Shown here: positions 1 through 8,368 of the stretch, one piece after another | How positions within the stretch are numbered: position 1 is the first letter of the stretch | How the letters are laid out: the number at the start of each line of letters is the position of its first letter | Source: Candidatus Neomicrothrix sp. UBA4542 | Lineage (GTDB): Bacteria; Actinomycetota; Acidimicrobiia; Acidimicrobiales; Poriferisodalaceae | Length of the DNA: 29,352 nucleotides | NCBI GenBank assembly: GCA_002388005.1 | Contig: DGLO01000146.1 | Coordinates: forward strand, 3,448 to 32,799 | Reading direction: 5' to 3' | Position numbers and translations under genes: made by a program | Notes under the pieces: model-generated | Told to the model about the DNA's origin: nothing | Database searches by the model: none | What the model saw: only the letters and a program-made list of their open reading frames with translations

Positions 1-375
1 GCAACTGGCGGAATGCGAGGCCGTAATGCGGCAGCGAACCAATAACAAATGAATGGCTGCCGATGTCACGATGTCGGAGGCAGAAGCGACTTACATCGAC
101 GCGACGGTTCAGCTCGCATCGCACATGACGCTGCTTCCAACACCCTCCTCCAAGTTGATCGCGTGACCGGGGAAGCTAGCCAGGGGCTCTGGAAGTGCGT
201 CTGACCGACACCCACGTAAGCGCCAAGTCCGAAATTCGATCGACCTCGACTGGCGAAGCACAGATCGGTGATACTCGTCGAATCGGCCCATACGCTGTAT
301 TGGACTCGGGAGTCGAGGCCGCGTCGGGTACTGTCGCGGGACCGTTCTATAACTCATCCTGAATTTGGAGTTGCG
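1..375. other. Region without a convincing gene (left edge to prs)
   Basis: No supported gene lies here. One frame is open from the left edge to a TGA at positions 50-52, giving a 16-residue tail ending in RTNNK, which may be the C-terminus of a gene entering from outside. In many actinobacteria glmU precedes prs, but this tail is too short to identify. The rest contains stop codons in all frames or only short open stretches. The prs promoter is expected in this region, but I could not find a convincing -35/-10 pair. No tRNA fold was seen. Confidence 0.5.
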
Positions 376-1359
376 ATGGAACTCGTCACCAAGAAGCGCC
401 TACACCTATTCACAGGTCGAGCTAACCCTGCTCTCGCGAACGAAATCGCTGGACACCTAGGTATTGAGCTTGGCGATCCTGGACTCGTTGACTTCGCCAA
501 CGGCGAAATCAAGTGCCGCTTCCAAGAATCAGTGCGCGGTGGTGACGTGTTCATCATTCAATCTCACGCCGCAACTGAAGGCATGAGCGTCAACGATGCA
601 ATCATGGAACATCTGATCATGGTGGACGCGGCTCGGCGGGCTTCGGCAAAGCGCATTACGGCCGTGGCGCCCTTCTACGGTTACGCCCGACAAGACCGCA
701 AAGCACAGGGCCGAGAGCCCATAACAGCGCGACTAGTGTCAGACCTCCTGCGGCGAGCAGGCGCGGACCGTCTCGTAAGCATCGACCTACACAGCGGACA
801 AATTCAAGGATTCTTCGAAGGTCCGGTCGACCATCTCACCGCGGCGCCTGTACTCATCGACCATTTGCGGTCCATGATTCCTCCGGGATCGGTTGTTGTT
901 TCGCCCGATACAGGTCGGGTTAAGGTCGCCGAACGGTACGCGAAGCGACTGGACTGCGAAGTCGCCACGATTTACAAGCGTCGCTCTCTACACGCAGAAA
1001 ACGAGGTAGAAGCGTTAGGGGTGATGGGCGATGTCAGCGATCGGACTTGCGTCATTGTCGATGACATGGTTGACACCGCGGGAACGATTTGCGCCGCCGT
1101 CGACACCCTCATTGAACATGGAGCTTCGGAGGTGTTGTGCGCCACAACACACGCTGTTTTCTCTGGCCCAGCTGTGGATCGACTCAAATCTTCATCATTG
1201 AGCAAGGTCATCGTGACCGATACGGTGCCTGTTCCCGAAGCGAAACGTTTCGACAAACTAGAGATACTGAGTGCCGCTGGTATTCTCGCCGACACTCTTG
1301 AATCGGTGTTTGAGGACACTTCTGTATCTGAAATCTTCGACGGCGAAAATCTCTCATAA
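376..1359 (+). CDS. prs: Ribose-phosphate pyrophosphokinase (PRPP synthetase)
   Basis: This 327-residue cytoplasmic protein makes 5-phosphoribosyl-1-pyrophosphate from ribose 5-phosphate and ATP, feeding purine, pyrimidine, histidine, tryptophan and NAD synthesis. The length is normal for the family. Visible motifs are the DFANGEIK stretch near the N-terminus, the YARQDRK segment at residues 103-109 that belongs to the ATP and catalytic region, and the PRPP-binding loop VDDMVDTAGT at residues 228-237. The frame stays open upstream to 268, but the ATG at 376 is preferred because GGAG lies five bases before it and the family's N-terminus begins here. It heads the co-directional prs-rplY-pth-mfd block, a common actinobacterial order. 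Confidence 0.97.
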   Translation: MELVTKKRLHLFTGRANPALANEIAGHLGIELGDPGLVDFANGEIKCRFQESVRGGDVFIIQSHAATEGMSVNDAIMEHLIMVDAARRASAKRITAVAPFYGYARQDRKAQGREPITARLVSDLLRRAGADRLVSIDLHSGQIQGFFEGPVDHLTAAPVLIDHLRSMIPPGSVVVSPDTGRVKVAERYAKRLDCEVATIYKRRSLHAENEVEALGVMGDVSDRTCVIVDDMVDTAGTICAAVDTLIEHGASEVLCATTHAVFSGPAVDRLKSSSLSKVIVTDTVPVPEAKRFDKLEILSAAGILADTLESVFEDTSVSEIFDGENLS

Positions 1360-1385
1360 GACACTTGCTTGTTGAGGAGTGAGTG

Positions 1386-1475
1386 ATGCGTAGCCGCTGG
1401 CAATACAATGGTCAGCCGCCACGGGACGGCTTCGGAAGAAGAAGACCCGTTGTTCTTATTCGCAGGAGCGGTTAG
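1386..1475 (+). CDS. Candidate 29-aa leader ORF upstream of rplY
   Basis: A short open frame starts at ATG 1386, six bases after a strong Shine-Dalgarno sequence GAGGAG (1374-1379), and ends at TAG 1473-1475, two bases before the rplY start codon. It would encode a basic, arginine-rich 29-residue peptide beginning MRSRWQYNG. The rplY Shine-Dalgarno (AGGAG, 1464-1468) lies inside its last codons, so translation of the two could be coupled. The spacing of 26 bases after prs fits an operon. I do not recognise the peptide. It could be a regulatory leader, a genuine small protein, or a chance frame. Its length gives no statistical support by itself; the ribosome-binding site and stop placement are the only arguments. 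Confidence 0.35.
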   Translation: MRSRWQYNGQPPRDGFGRRRPVVLIRRSG

Positions 1476-1477
1476 CG

Positions 1478-2158
1478 ATGTCATCAGATCTGAAGCTTGA
1501 GGCTGAGACCGGCCGAACACTCGGTAGTCGTTCATCGCGAAGTCTTCGCCGCAGCGACAAGATTCCAGCGATTGTTTACGGTCAGGGCTCTGACCCACTT
1601 CCGGTGACGCTCGATAGACCGAAGTTTCGTGCCGCGCTAAACGCCGCAGGCCCCAACGCAGTGATCACACTTGATGTCGATGGCAGCGATTATCTGACTA
1701 TCGTCAAAAATATGCAGCGTGACCCCATCGCTAATCGGGTTACCCACGTCGACTTCATGCTCATCGACCTAGACCAGCGCCTGGTGGTCGACGTCCCGAT
1801 CAGCCTGGTGGGGGAGGCCGCGCTCGTAGTTCAAGAAGGCGCCGTCGTTCAGCAACAAATGATGACACTTACCGTTGAAGCCCCCGCCGGCAACATTCCC
1901 CAACTTTTTGAAGTTGATATCTCAGAAATGTCCATCGACAACCCAGTCCGTGTGTCGGTCATAGAAATGGGAAGTGGTGTCATCGCTCAGGTCGAAGACG
2001 ACGCGCTTATCGCTATCGGTCAACGCAGTAGGGCAGCCGTTGCAGCTGAAGAAGTGGAAGACGAAGAGTCCGATGAGCTTGAAGAGGGCGAAGAACTCGA
2101 CGGCGAAGCCTCAGATAGCGCCGAAGAAGCTGGCGACGACGCTGGCGACGATCGTTAA
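1478..2158 (+). CDS. rplY: 50S ribosomal protein L25/general stress protein Ctc
   Basis: This is a 226-residue long-form L25 (Ctc/TL5 type), which binds 5S rRNA in the large ribosomal subunit. The N-terminal half (about 1-95), with the RRSDKIPAIVYGQG stretch, matches the L25 5S-binding domain. Residues about 96-190 form the beta-rich C-terminal domain found in TL5/Ctc proteins. The last 35 or so residues are almost entirely Glu, Asp, Ser and Gly, a disordered acidic tail common in actinobacterial members. The ATG at 1478 has AGGAG nine bases upstream. Pth follows 11 bases later, a widespread and functionally sensible pairing of translation genes. Confidence 0.95.
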   Translation: MSSDLKLEAETGRTLGSRSSRSLRRSDKIPAIVYGQGSDPLPVTLDRPKFRAALNAAGPNAVITLDVDGSDYLTIVKNMQRDPIANRVTHVDFMLIDLDQRLVVDVPISLVGEAALVVQEGAVVQQQMMTLTVEAPAGNIPQLFEVDISEMSIDNPVRVSVIEMGSGVIAQVEDDALIAIGQRSRAAVAAEEVEDEESDELEEGEELDGEASDSAEEAGDDAGDDR

Positions 2159-2169
2159 GTTGGCCGGTA

Positions 2170-2790
2170 ATGTCGGTCTTTCGTCGTGCCGCAGAGCGGC
2201 GCGGCACGCCGGCGGACTACCTCGTATTGGGGCTCGGTAATCCCGGTGATCAGTTCCTAGGTACGCGACACAATCTGGGATATGAGGTCATTGAACGACT
2301 ATCCGAGATCGCGGGAGTTTCTCTTCGTTTTTCGCGATCCGATCGATCTCGGGTAGCCACGACTAACCCTTCAGGCCTTCGTGTTGTCTTGGCATGCCCA
2401 ACCACGTTCATGAACTTGAGCGGGGAGTCAGTGGCTCCGCTGATCCGCCGAAACGGTGTTGCTCAAGTGAGTCGCCTGATCGTCGTTCATGACGAACTAG
2501 ACATAGAGCCCGGACGTGTCAAAGTGAAACTTGGTGGTTCGGCAGCGGGTCACAACGGACTCAAGTCGATCCGTCAGCATCTCGGAACAGACGATTTCGT
2601 TCGGGTGAGGATTGGGATCGGTAAACCACCGAATCCACAGGCAGGCAAAGACTGGGTGCTTAAGAAACCATCCAAAGCAGATCGCTTACTACTGGATGCA
2701 GCCGTTCAGATGGGAGCGGACGCCGTCGAAAAAATCACCAAAGACGGTGTAGATCAGGCAATGAACGACATCAACGGTTTGTCACCGTGA
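2170..2790 (+). CDS. pth: Peptidyl-tRNA hydrolase
   Basis: Pth cleaves the ester bond of peptidyl-tRNAs released by stalled ribosomes and so recycles tRNA. The 206-residue protein has the family motif GLGNPG at 21-26 and all the expected active-site residues: His34 in TRHN (counterpart of E. coli His20), Asn82 in FMN (Asn68), Asp108 in VHDELD (Asp93) and Asn129 in GHNG (Asn114). The start at 2170 gives the usual short extension before GLGNPG, though the ribosome-binding site is weak. It follows rplY by 11 bases and its stop overlaps the mfd GTG start by four bases, indicating translational coupling. Confidence 0.96.
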   Translation: MSVFRRAAERRGTPADYLVLGLGNPGDQFLGTRHNLGYEVIERLSEIAGVSLRFSRSDRSRVATTNPSGLRVVLACPTTFMNLSGESVAPLIRRNGVAQVSRLIVVHDELDIEPGRVKVKLGGSAAGHNGLKSIRQHLGTDDFVRVRIGIGKPPNPQAGKDWVLKKPSKADRLLLDAAVQMGADAVEKITKDGVDQAMNDINGLSP

Positions 2791-5700
2791 ACCCTGATGG
2801 GCTTCTTTCATCGTTACCAGGTCAAATTTCTGACAACAGTGTTCTTGACCAGTTAGTCGGCAGAAAGACCGCGGAAGTAGCGGTAGCCGAGGCAGCGCGG
2901 GCATTCTTCGTCGCAGGCATTGCCGAAACATCTGATCAGGCCCCAGTCCTGGTGGTAACTCCGACCGCCAACGATGCCGAGATGCTAAGCAACGATCTGA
3001 AGGTCTGGTTGGGAGCAGACCGGGTTGGAGTCTTCCCCGCATGGGAAACACTTCCGTTCGAAAGAGTCAGTCCTGGTATAGAAACCATGGGACACCGACT
3101 TGATTTATTACACCGCTTGAAGGAGGGCCATTCTCCAGAAGTCGTTGTAGCGCCAATCAGAGCCCTACTCCAGCGCTTAACTCCAGATGCGCCAGACATT
3201 GCATTCCTCGAAGTGCATCGCGGAGGAACCGCTGACCTTTCCACGCTTTCCGGATCACTGGTTGCTCTCGGTTACCGCCGCGAATTTCAAGTTGAACACA
3301 GAGGCGAGTTCGCTGTTAGAGGCGGCATCATGGATATCTTTCCATCGACGAGCGATGCTCCCGTCAGAGTTGACTTGTGGGGGGACGAAGTCGAACGCTT
3401 GACCGAGTTTTCGGTCGCAGATCAAAGATCTACGGCAGAAATAAATTCAGTCACTATCTTTCCCGCTCGAGAAATGCGACCAACTCCCACCCTTCGCTCG
3501 CGCGCGAAGGAACTGATCGCAAGTGAACCCTGGGGAAGAGATCATTGGGAACGCATCGCAAACGGCGAGCTATTCGACGGGATGGAGTCATGGCTGCCTT
3601 GGCTCGCTCGCGAGGAACTAGTTCTTGCTGACCTACTGAACCCCGAGGCGTTGGTTTTGCTCATCGAACCCAAGCGTCTCAAGGATCGATCTTCAGATTT
3701 GATAGCTGAGGAAACGGACCTGGCACGAACGCTTGCCGAAACCTGGCAAGCGGCTGACTACGACGGGAACCCACGGAGTTTTCCCGCCCTTCATGTCTCG
3801 TTCGAACGAATGCTGAAGAACTGTGTCGCTGGTGTATGGACGATTGACAGCACCCCGACAGGACCCACTCAACCTAGATTTGAAACGTCGCCTTGGGAGA
3901 CCGCCTCCGGCAACCCGCAGCGCCTCCTTGATCAATTACGAGAACTCTCGACCACGACGGGCCAACGTCTAATTGTTGCAGCAGACGGTGCAGGGTCAGC
4001 TCAACGCATGGCAAAAACTTTGCGCTCCGAAGGTATCGACCTTCGGGTACACACAACAACCTCCTACGATGGCGAAGCTGGTGGACACGTGATCGCCTCG
4101 CCGCTCGAAAGCGGCTTCATCGCTCCCACCCTCGCATTGGCCGTCCTCACAGAACGCGACATCACGGGTCGCCGCAGAACTCACCGGACCCCGCGTCCGC
4201 GATCAGGGTCACAACGAACCTTCGAAGATTTGCAACCCGATGATCACGTTGTACATCACCACCATGGTGTCGCTCGTTACCGGGGCATGGAGCACCGGAT
4301 TCTCATGGGTTCCGAACGCGATTATCTCGTGCTTGACTTCAGAGGAACCGACAAGCTTTACCTGCCCAGCGACCAGATCGAACTGATCCGACCATACACG
4401 GGAGGGGAAACACCAACCCTGAGCCGAATGGGCGGCACCGACTTCGCGAAACAAAAAGCCCGCGTTCGCAACGCCGTTTCTGAAATTGCCCAAGAGCTGG
4501 TGGTGCTCTATCAATCTCGGCTAAATACTCCCGGGTATTCGTTTCCCTCGGATACACCATGGGTGAACGAGCTCTCAGAATCTTTTCCTTTTCAGGAAAC
4601 GCCTGACCAGTTAACCGCCATTCAAGATGTGCTTACCGACATGGAATCGCCTCACCCCATGGACAGGCTCATATGCGGCGACGTCGGTTTCGGCAAAACA
4701 GAAGTTGCAATGCGAGCAGCTTTTAGTGCCGCGGCTAACGGAAAACAGGCAGCGGTCCTAGTACCGACCACTCTTCTGGCTCAACAGCACCATCAGACGT
4801 TCACCGAAAGGTTCGCTAACCATCCAGTAAGAGTCGAAGCATTAAGTCGATTCCTAACACCCGCCCAACAACGACGCGTGATCGCTGAAACAGCCGAAGG
4901 CGACGTCGATGTGTTGATTGGTACTCACCGGCTGTTATCGCAAGACGTCCAATTTAAGGATCTGGGTCTATTAGTTGTGGACGAGGAGCAGAGATTTGGG
5001 GTCTCACATAAGGAAGCCATCAAGAAATTCAAAACCGACGTCGACGTATTAACGCTAACCGCCACTCCAATACCCAGAACACTGGAAATGAGCCTCACAG
5101 GGATTCGAGATCTCTCTCTCTTGCACACCGCCCCAGCCGAACGACTACCAATACTCACCCATGTCGGCGAATACGACGACAGAGCAGTAGCTGAGGCGAT
5201 CAGACGAGAACTCCTCCGTGAAGGCCAAGTTTTTTTTGTTCACAACCGAGTGGAAGACATTGCCGAAGTTGCAGACGAACTGCGGCAAATGGTTCCTGAG
5301 GCGCGTATCGGCGTCGCCCATGGACAGATGGACGAAGGATCATTGGAGCAGATAGTTATTGATTTCTGGGAGCGACACTACGACGTCCTTGTCTGCACCA
5401 CCATCATCGAATCAGGCATCGATATGCCAAGCGTCAATACGCTCGTCGTCGACCGAGCCGACATGATGGGTCTCGGTCAACTACACCAGATTCGTGGCCG
5501 GGTAGGAAGATCCGGGCAACGAGCGTACGCGTACCTTTTCTATCCACCCAACCGAACTCTGACAGAGAAAGCTTTCGAGCGCCTAAGGACCATTGGAGAA
5601 GCAACACAGTTGGGCTCAGGCTTTCGAATTGCGATGCGAGACCTCGAAATTCGCGGTGCAGGCAATCTTCTCGGAGGTGCTCAATCGGGCCACATCGCTG

Positions 5701-6227
5701 CCGTGGGATATGACCTTTACTGCGAGATGGTTACTGAGGCAGTCGCAGAACTGAAGGGTGAGCCTCTCGGACAATCACGGGAAATTAATATCGACCTGCC
5801 CATCCAGGCTTACCTTCCAGAGGACTATGTGTATCTCGAAGAGCAACGCCTCGAGGCATATCGACGGCTCGCCGGAGTGACTGAACTGGTCGAAGTCGCC
5901 GACATAGAAGCTGAATGGGTTGACAGATATGGGCGCGTTCCAGAACCGGCACAGACCCTGCTCCACATCGGGTTACTCAGAGCTGAATGCGCTCGTCTGG
6001 GAGTGAGAGACATCAGCGTCGCGAACCGCGATCGAGTACGACTGTCGCCCATTGAACTGAGACACAGCGAACAGGTCCGATTCAAGCGCTTATTAAAGGA
6101 CGGGCCGTACAAAGGAGGCACTTACAAGGAAGACCTCAAGGAGTTGACGCTACATGCGAACAAGGCCGGTCAACAGTTACCCGGTGAGGTCTTTGCCTTT
6201 CTTCGCGAACTCCGGCCCGCCGATTAA
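2787..6227 (+). CDS. mfd: Transcription-repair coupling factor Mfd
   Basis: Mfd removes RNA polymerase stalled at DNA lesions and recruits UvrA for nucleotide excision repair. At 1146 residues it is full length. The N-terminal UvrB-like module comes first. The CarD-like RNA-polymerase interaction domain spans about 475-545 and includes an unusual run of four histidines where homologues usually have one or two. The SF2 translocase follows, with Walker A GDVGFGKT at 631-638, the DEEQRFG box at 732-738 and RGRVGR at 903-908. The C-terminal TRCF regulatory domain begins near LPIQAYLPEDYV. Translation starts at GTG 2787, overlapping the pth stop by four bases. A run of eight T residues lies at 5230-5237. 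Confidence 0.97.
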   Translation: MNPDGLLSSLPGQISDNSVLDQLVGRKTAEVAVAEAARAFFVAGIAETSDQAPVLVVTPTANDAEMLSNDLKVWLGADRVGVFPAWETLPFERVSPGIETMGHRLDLLHRLKEGHSPEVVVAPIRALLQRLTPDAPDIAFLEVHRGGTADLSTLSGSLVALGYRREFQVEHRGEFAVRGGIMDIFPSTSDAPVRVDLWGDEVERLTEFSVADQRSTAEINSVTIFPAREMRPTPTLRSRAKELIASEPWGRDHWERIANGELFDGMESWLPWLAREELVLADLLNPEALVLLIEPKRLKDRSSDLIAEETDLARTLAETWQAADYDGNPRSFPALHVSFERMLKNCVAGVWTIDSTPTGPTQPRFETSPWETASGNPQRLLDQLRELSTTTGQRLIVAADGAGSAQRMAKTLRSEGIDLRVHTTTSYDGEAGGHVIASPLESGFIAPTLALAVLTERDITGRRRTHRTPRPRSGSQRTFEDLQPDDHVVHHHHGVARYRGMEHRILMGSERDYLVLDFRGTDKLYLPSDQIELIRPYTGGETPTLSRMGGTDFAKQKARVRNAVSEIAQELVVLYQSRLNTPGYSFPSDTPWVNELSESFPFQETPDQLTAIQDVLTDMESPHPMDRLICGDVGFGKTEVAMRAAFSAAANGKQAAVLVPTTLLAQQHHQTFTERFANHPVRVEALSRFLTPAQQRRVIAETAEGDVDVLIGTHRLLSQDVQFKDLGLLVVDEEQRFGVSHKEAIKKFKTDVDVLTLTATPIPRTLEMSLTGIRDLSLLHTAPAERLPILTHVGEYDDRAVAEAIRRELLREGQVFFVHNRVEDIAEVADELRQMVPEARIGVAHGQMDEGSLEQIVIDFWERHYDVLVCTTIIESGIDMPSVNTLVVDRADMMGLGQLHQIRGRVGRSGQRAYAYLFYPPNRTLTEKAFERLRTIGEATQLGSGFRIAMRDLEIRGAGNLLGGAQSGHIAAVGYDLYCEMVTEAVAELKGEPLGQSREINIDLPIQAYLPEDYVYLEEQRLEAYRRLAGVTELVEVADIEAEWVDRYGRVPEPAQTLLHIGLLRAECARLGVRDISVANRDRVRLSPIELRHSEQVRFKRLLKDGPYKGGTYKEDLKELTLHANKAGQQLPGEVFAFLRELRPAD

Positions 6228-6253
6228 CACGTTCAACGCCTAGCCTTTCGGCC

Positions 6254-7216
6254 GTGGTTCACTTCTTCTCCAAGCCCCACCGCCCTCTGGCGATAGCTTC
6301 CCTTTGCCTATTAGCAATGACCGTTGCAGCGTGCGGTAGCCCTTCCAACTCTGAAGATGAACTGTCGCGTGATGAAATCTTCGACCGCATCGACCAAGAC
6401 GATGATGGGGTAGCGCTACGCAGCGACTACCAGACGGCAATAGCGTTAACGGACCCCGCCAAGGTCGTAGCGTCTCATCCACAAGGTGACATCACCGTCG
6501 AGGAGGTTCTTGCCAGCTTGGCGGATTCTCCCCCTAGCGGCCTCATCGACCCCGCGAACCCAAGGAACGAGTTATTTACGGCCCGACTTACATCCATGTT
6601 GAGACTCCGTTTGGCCGCCGTAGCAATTCACGACGCTGGATTCGCCGTCGAATTTGAAGTTGACGACGAGCGACTGAACTCACAAGTCCAGGCGCATCTT
6701 GCCGGCGGCTTCGAAGATTGGGCCAGAGAAAAGGCATTTCAAGCAGATCCCCGGCTCGAAAAATTCTCGACACCCCACTGCATCACCCTCATCGCAGTCG
6801 CAACCGAAGCGGAAGCGAAAGTCGCGCAAGAAAGGTTGACCGCCGAAGAGCCGCCCCCAATAGTTGCTGGAGAGATGAACGCCCCAGGCACCACTAACTC
6901 GCCCGACGGGGACGTCGGCTGCGCGAACTTGCTTACTTGGGCCAGCACATTCGGGGAAACAGCGGCTCCGCTCGGCGAAATGTCCTCTGGGGATATTTCA
7001 GAAATAGTTACCATGCCGTCGGAGTACAGCCCGACTGGCCGCCTTTGGCTGATCTTTGTCGTCCGAGAGTTGCTCGACGACGAGAAAGACCCAGCAGCGC
7101 TGGGTCCGTTCGCACAGCAGGTACTGGGTGACCTCGTCACCGAATACCAAGTCACCGTTGACCCGAGCATAGGAACCTGGGACTCAACTGCTTTATCAGT
7201 AGCGCCTGTTCGGTAA
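6254..7216 (+). CDS. SurA/PrsA-like secreted lipoprotein (peptidyl-prolyl isomerase-like)
   Basis: The 320-residue product starts with a basic n-region, a hydrophobic stretch (about 12-26) and a lipobox ending VAAC, so Cys27 should be lipidated and the protein anchored outside the membrane. A SurA_N-like helical part follows (VEEVLASL, then a segment rich in charged residues). The second half resembles a degenerate parvulin-type PPIC domain with a G-D-V-G-C segment, GEMSSGDISEIV and a closing strand ending FVVREL. A role in folding exported proteins is inferred from this resemblance. The start is GTG 6254, 26 bases after mfd, without a clear ribosome-binding site. A lipoprotein gene in this neighbourhood is also found in mycobacteria (lpqU), but I cannot claim homology. 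Confidence 0.75.
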   Translation: MVHFFSKPHRPLAIASLCLLAMTVAACGSPSNSEDELSRDEIFDRIDQDDDGVALRSDYQTAIALTDPAKVVASHPQGDITVEEVLASLADSPPSGLIDPANPRNELFTARLTSMLRLRLAAVAIHDAGFAVEFEVDDERLNSQVQAHLAGGFEDWAREKAFQADPRLEKFSTPHCITLIAVATEAEAKVAQERLTAEEPPPIVAGEMNAPGTTNSPDGDVGCANLLTWASTFGETAAPLGEMSSGDISEIVTMPSEYSPTGRLWLIFVVRELLDDEKDPAALGPFAQQVLGDLVTEYQVTVDPSIGTWDSTALSVAPVR

Positions 7217-7223
7217 TGGGAAT

Positions 7224-8276
7224 TTGTCGGAAATAATCGTCGCAGGACTTGGGCCCGGGGACATCGACTTCTTGTCGCCAGCGGTACACAAGTTGGTAGC
7301 AACCCGCCCGACGTACCTTCGCACCCGAAACCACCCATCTGCCGGCGCGTTCGCTGATCTGAAATCGTTTGATCACCTCTACAACTCGTCTGACTCGATA
7401 GCTGAGGTTTACGACGCAATCGTCGACCAACTGGTGTCCGAGGCAGAACAACACAGCGAGATCGCATACCTAGTACCCGGGTCGCCCTTGGTGGCAGAAC
7501 GCACCGTTGAGCTACTTCGGCTTAGAAACGAGATCAAACTCGAAATTCTGCCAGGTGTGTCCTTCCTTGATTTAGCGTGGGAGAGATTGAAGGTAGACCC
7601 CGTCGAAAGCACCGTCACCATTGTCGATGGCCAACAATTCGAGTCAAGAATTGTTGACTTGACGGGCCCAATTTTGGTCGCTCAATGCGACGATAGGTTC
7701 GTACTATCAGATATCAAGCTTTCTCTAGATGTCGCCGAACCCCCTGTAGTGACCGTCCTGCAGCGACTTGGATCCACCGACGAAGCCATCTTTGATATCG
7801 AATGGACTGAACTGGACCGAGGATTCGACCCGGATCACCTGACATCCCTGTGGATCCCAGAAATACCCAGACCACGCTCTGGCCAAGCAATGGCCAAACT
7901 GCATGATTTGGTTGGCCAATTAAGAGCGGAATGCCCGTGGGACCAAGATCAAACCCACTCAAGTTTGATTGCCGGCCTAATTGAGGAAGCCGAAGAAGTA
8001 GTCGAGGCCATCGAACTGATGGAGCGCGGCGACGGTTCAATGGAGGGACTTATCGAAGAGCTTGGGGACTTACTTTTTCACGTAATGCTGCATAGCGCTA
8101 TTGGAGAAGAAGAAGGCCTATTTGACATTGCTGACGTGGCCTACGGCATCCGAGACAAAATGATCCGCCGGCACCCTCACATCTTCGCTCGAGATCCCGA
8201 CACTCCGATGCCCGACAAAGAACAGTTAGTGACCCAATGGGCGAAAATCAAAGCCGCGGAACAAAACAAAGGTTAA
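7224..8276 (+). CDS. mazG: YabN-type fusion: tetrapyrrole-methylase-like domain plus MazG NTP pyrophosphohydrolase
   Basis: Residues 1-215 or so resemble the SAM-dependent tetrapyrrole (corrin/porphyrin) methylase fold, starting with the typical strand and glycine-rich turn IIVAGLGPGD and containing VPGSPLVAERT and ILPGVSF. Residues from about 222 are a MazG domain: the ECPWDQDQTH motif from residue 236, the metal-binding IEEAEEVVEAIE helix, then EELGDLLFHVMLHS. MazG hydrolyses nucleoside triphosphates to monophosphates and is thought to clean the nucleotide pool. The methylase half has no assigned substrate. The architecture matches B. subtilis YabN. The start is TTG 7224, seven bases after the preceding stop with GGGA just upstream. 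Its position between mfd and eno is conserved in actinobacteria. Confidence 0.9.
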   Translation: MSEIIVAGLGPGDIDFLSPAVHKLVATRPTYLRTRNHPSAGAFADLKSFDHLYNSSDSIAEVYDAIVDQLVSEAEQHSEIAYLVPGSPLVAERTVELLRLRNEIKLEILPGVSFLDLAWERLKVDPVESTVTIVDGQQFESRIVDLTGPILVAQCDDRFVLSDIKLSLDVAEPPVVTVLQRLGSTDEAIFDIEWTELDRGFDPDHLTSLWIPEIPRPRSGQAMAKLHDLVGQLRAECPWDQDQTHSSLIAGLIEEAEEVVEAIELMERGDGSMEGLIEELGDLLFHVMLHSAIGEEEGLFDIADVAYGIRDKMIRRHPHIFARDPDTPMPDKEQLVTQWAKIKAAEQNKG

Positions 8277-8368
8277 GTTCAGCCTGCGATATTGCTTCTA
8301 GCCAGAGCTACCATCGGTTCTGACCTTATGAATCCTTTCCGTCCCTCAACCGTTTCCGGAGCATTCTG

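Noticed and set aside
71..166. 31-codon frame in the region before prs
   Set aside because: The length is within chance, there is no convincing homology and no operon context.
972..1598. 208-codon minus-strand frame across prs, the gap and rplY
   Set aside because: It is a shadow of two well-supported plus-strand genes and has no protein-like features.
1974..2240. Overlapping basic frames in the 3' end of rplY
   Set aside because: They come from reading the repetitive Glu/Asp codons of the acidic tail in other frames.
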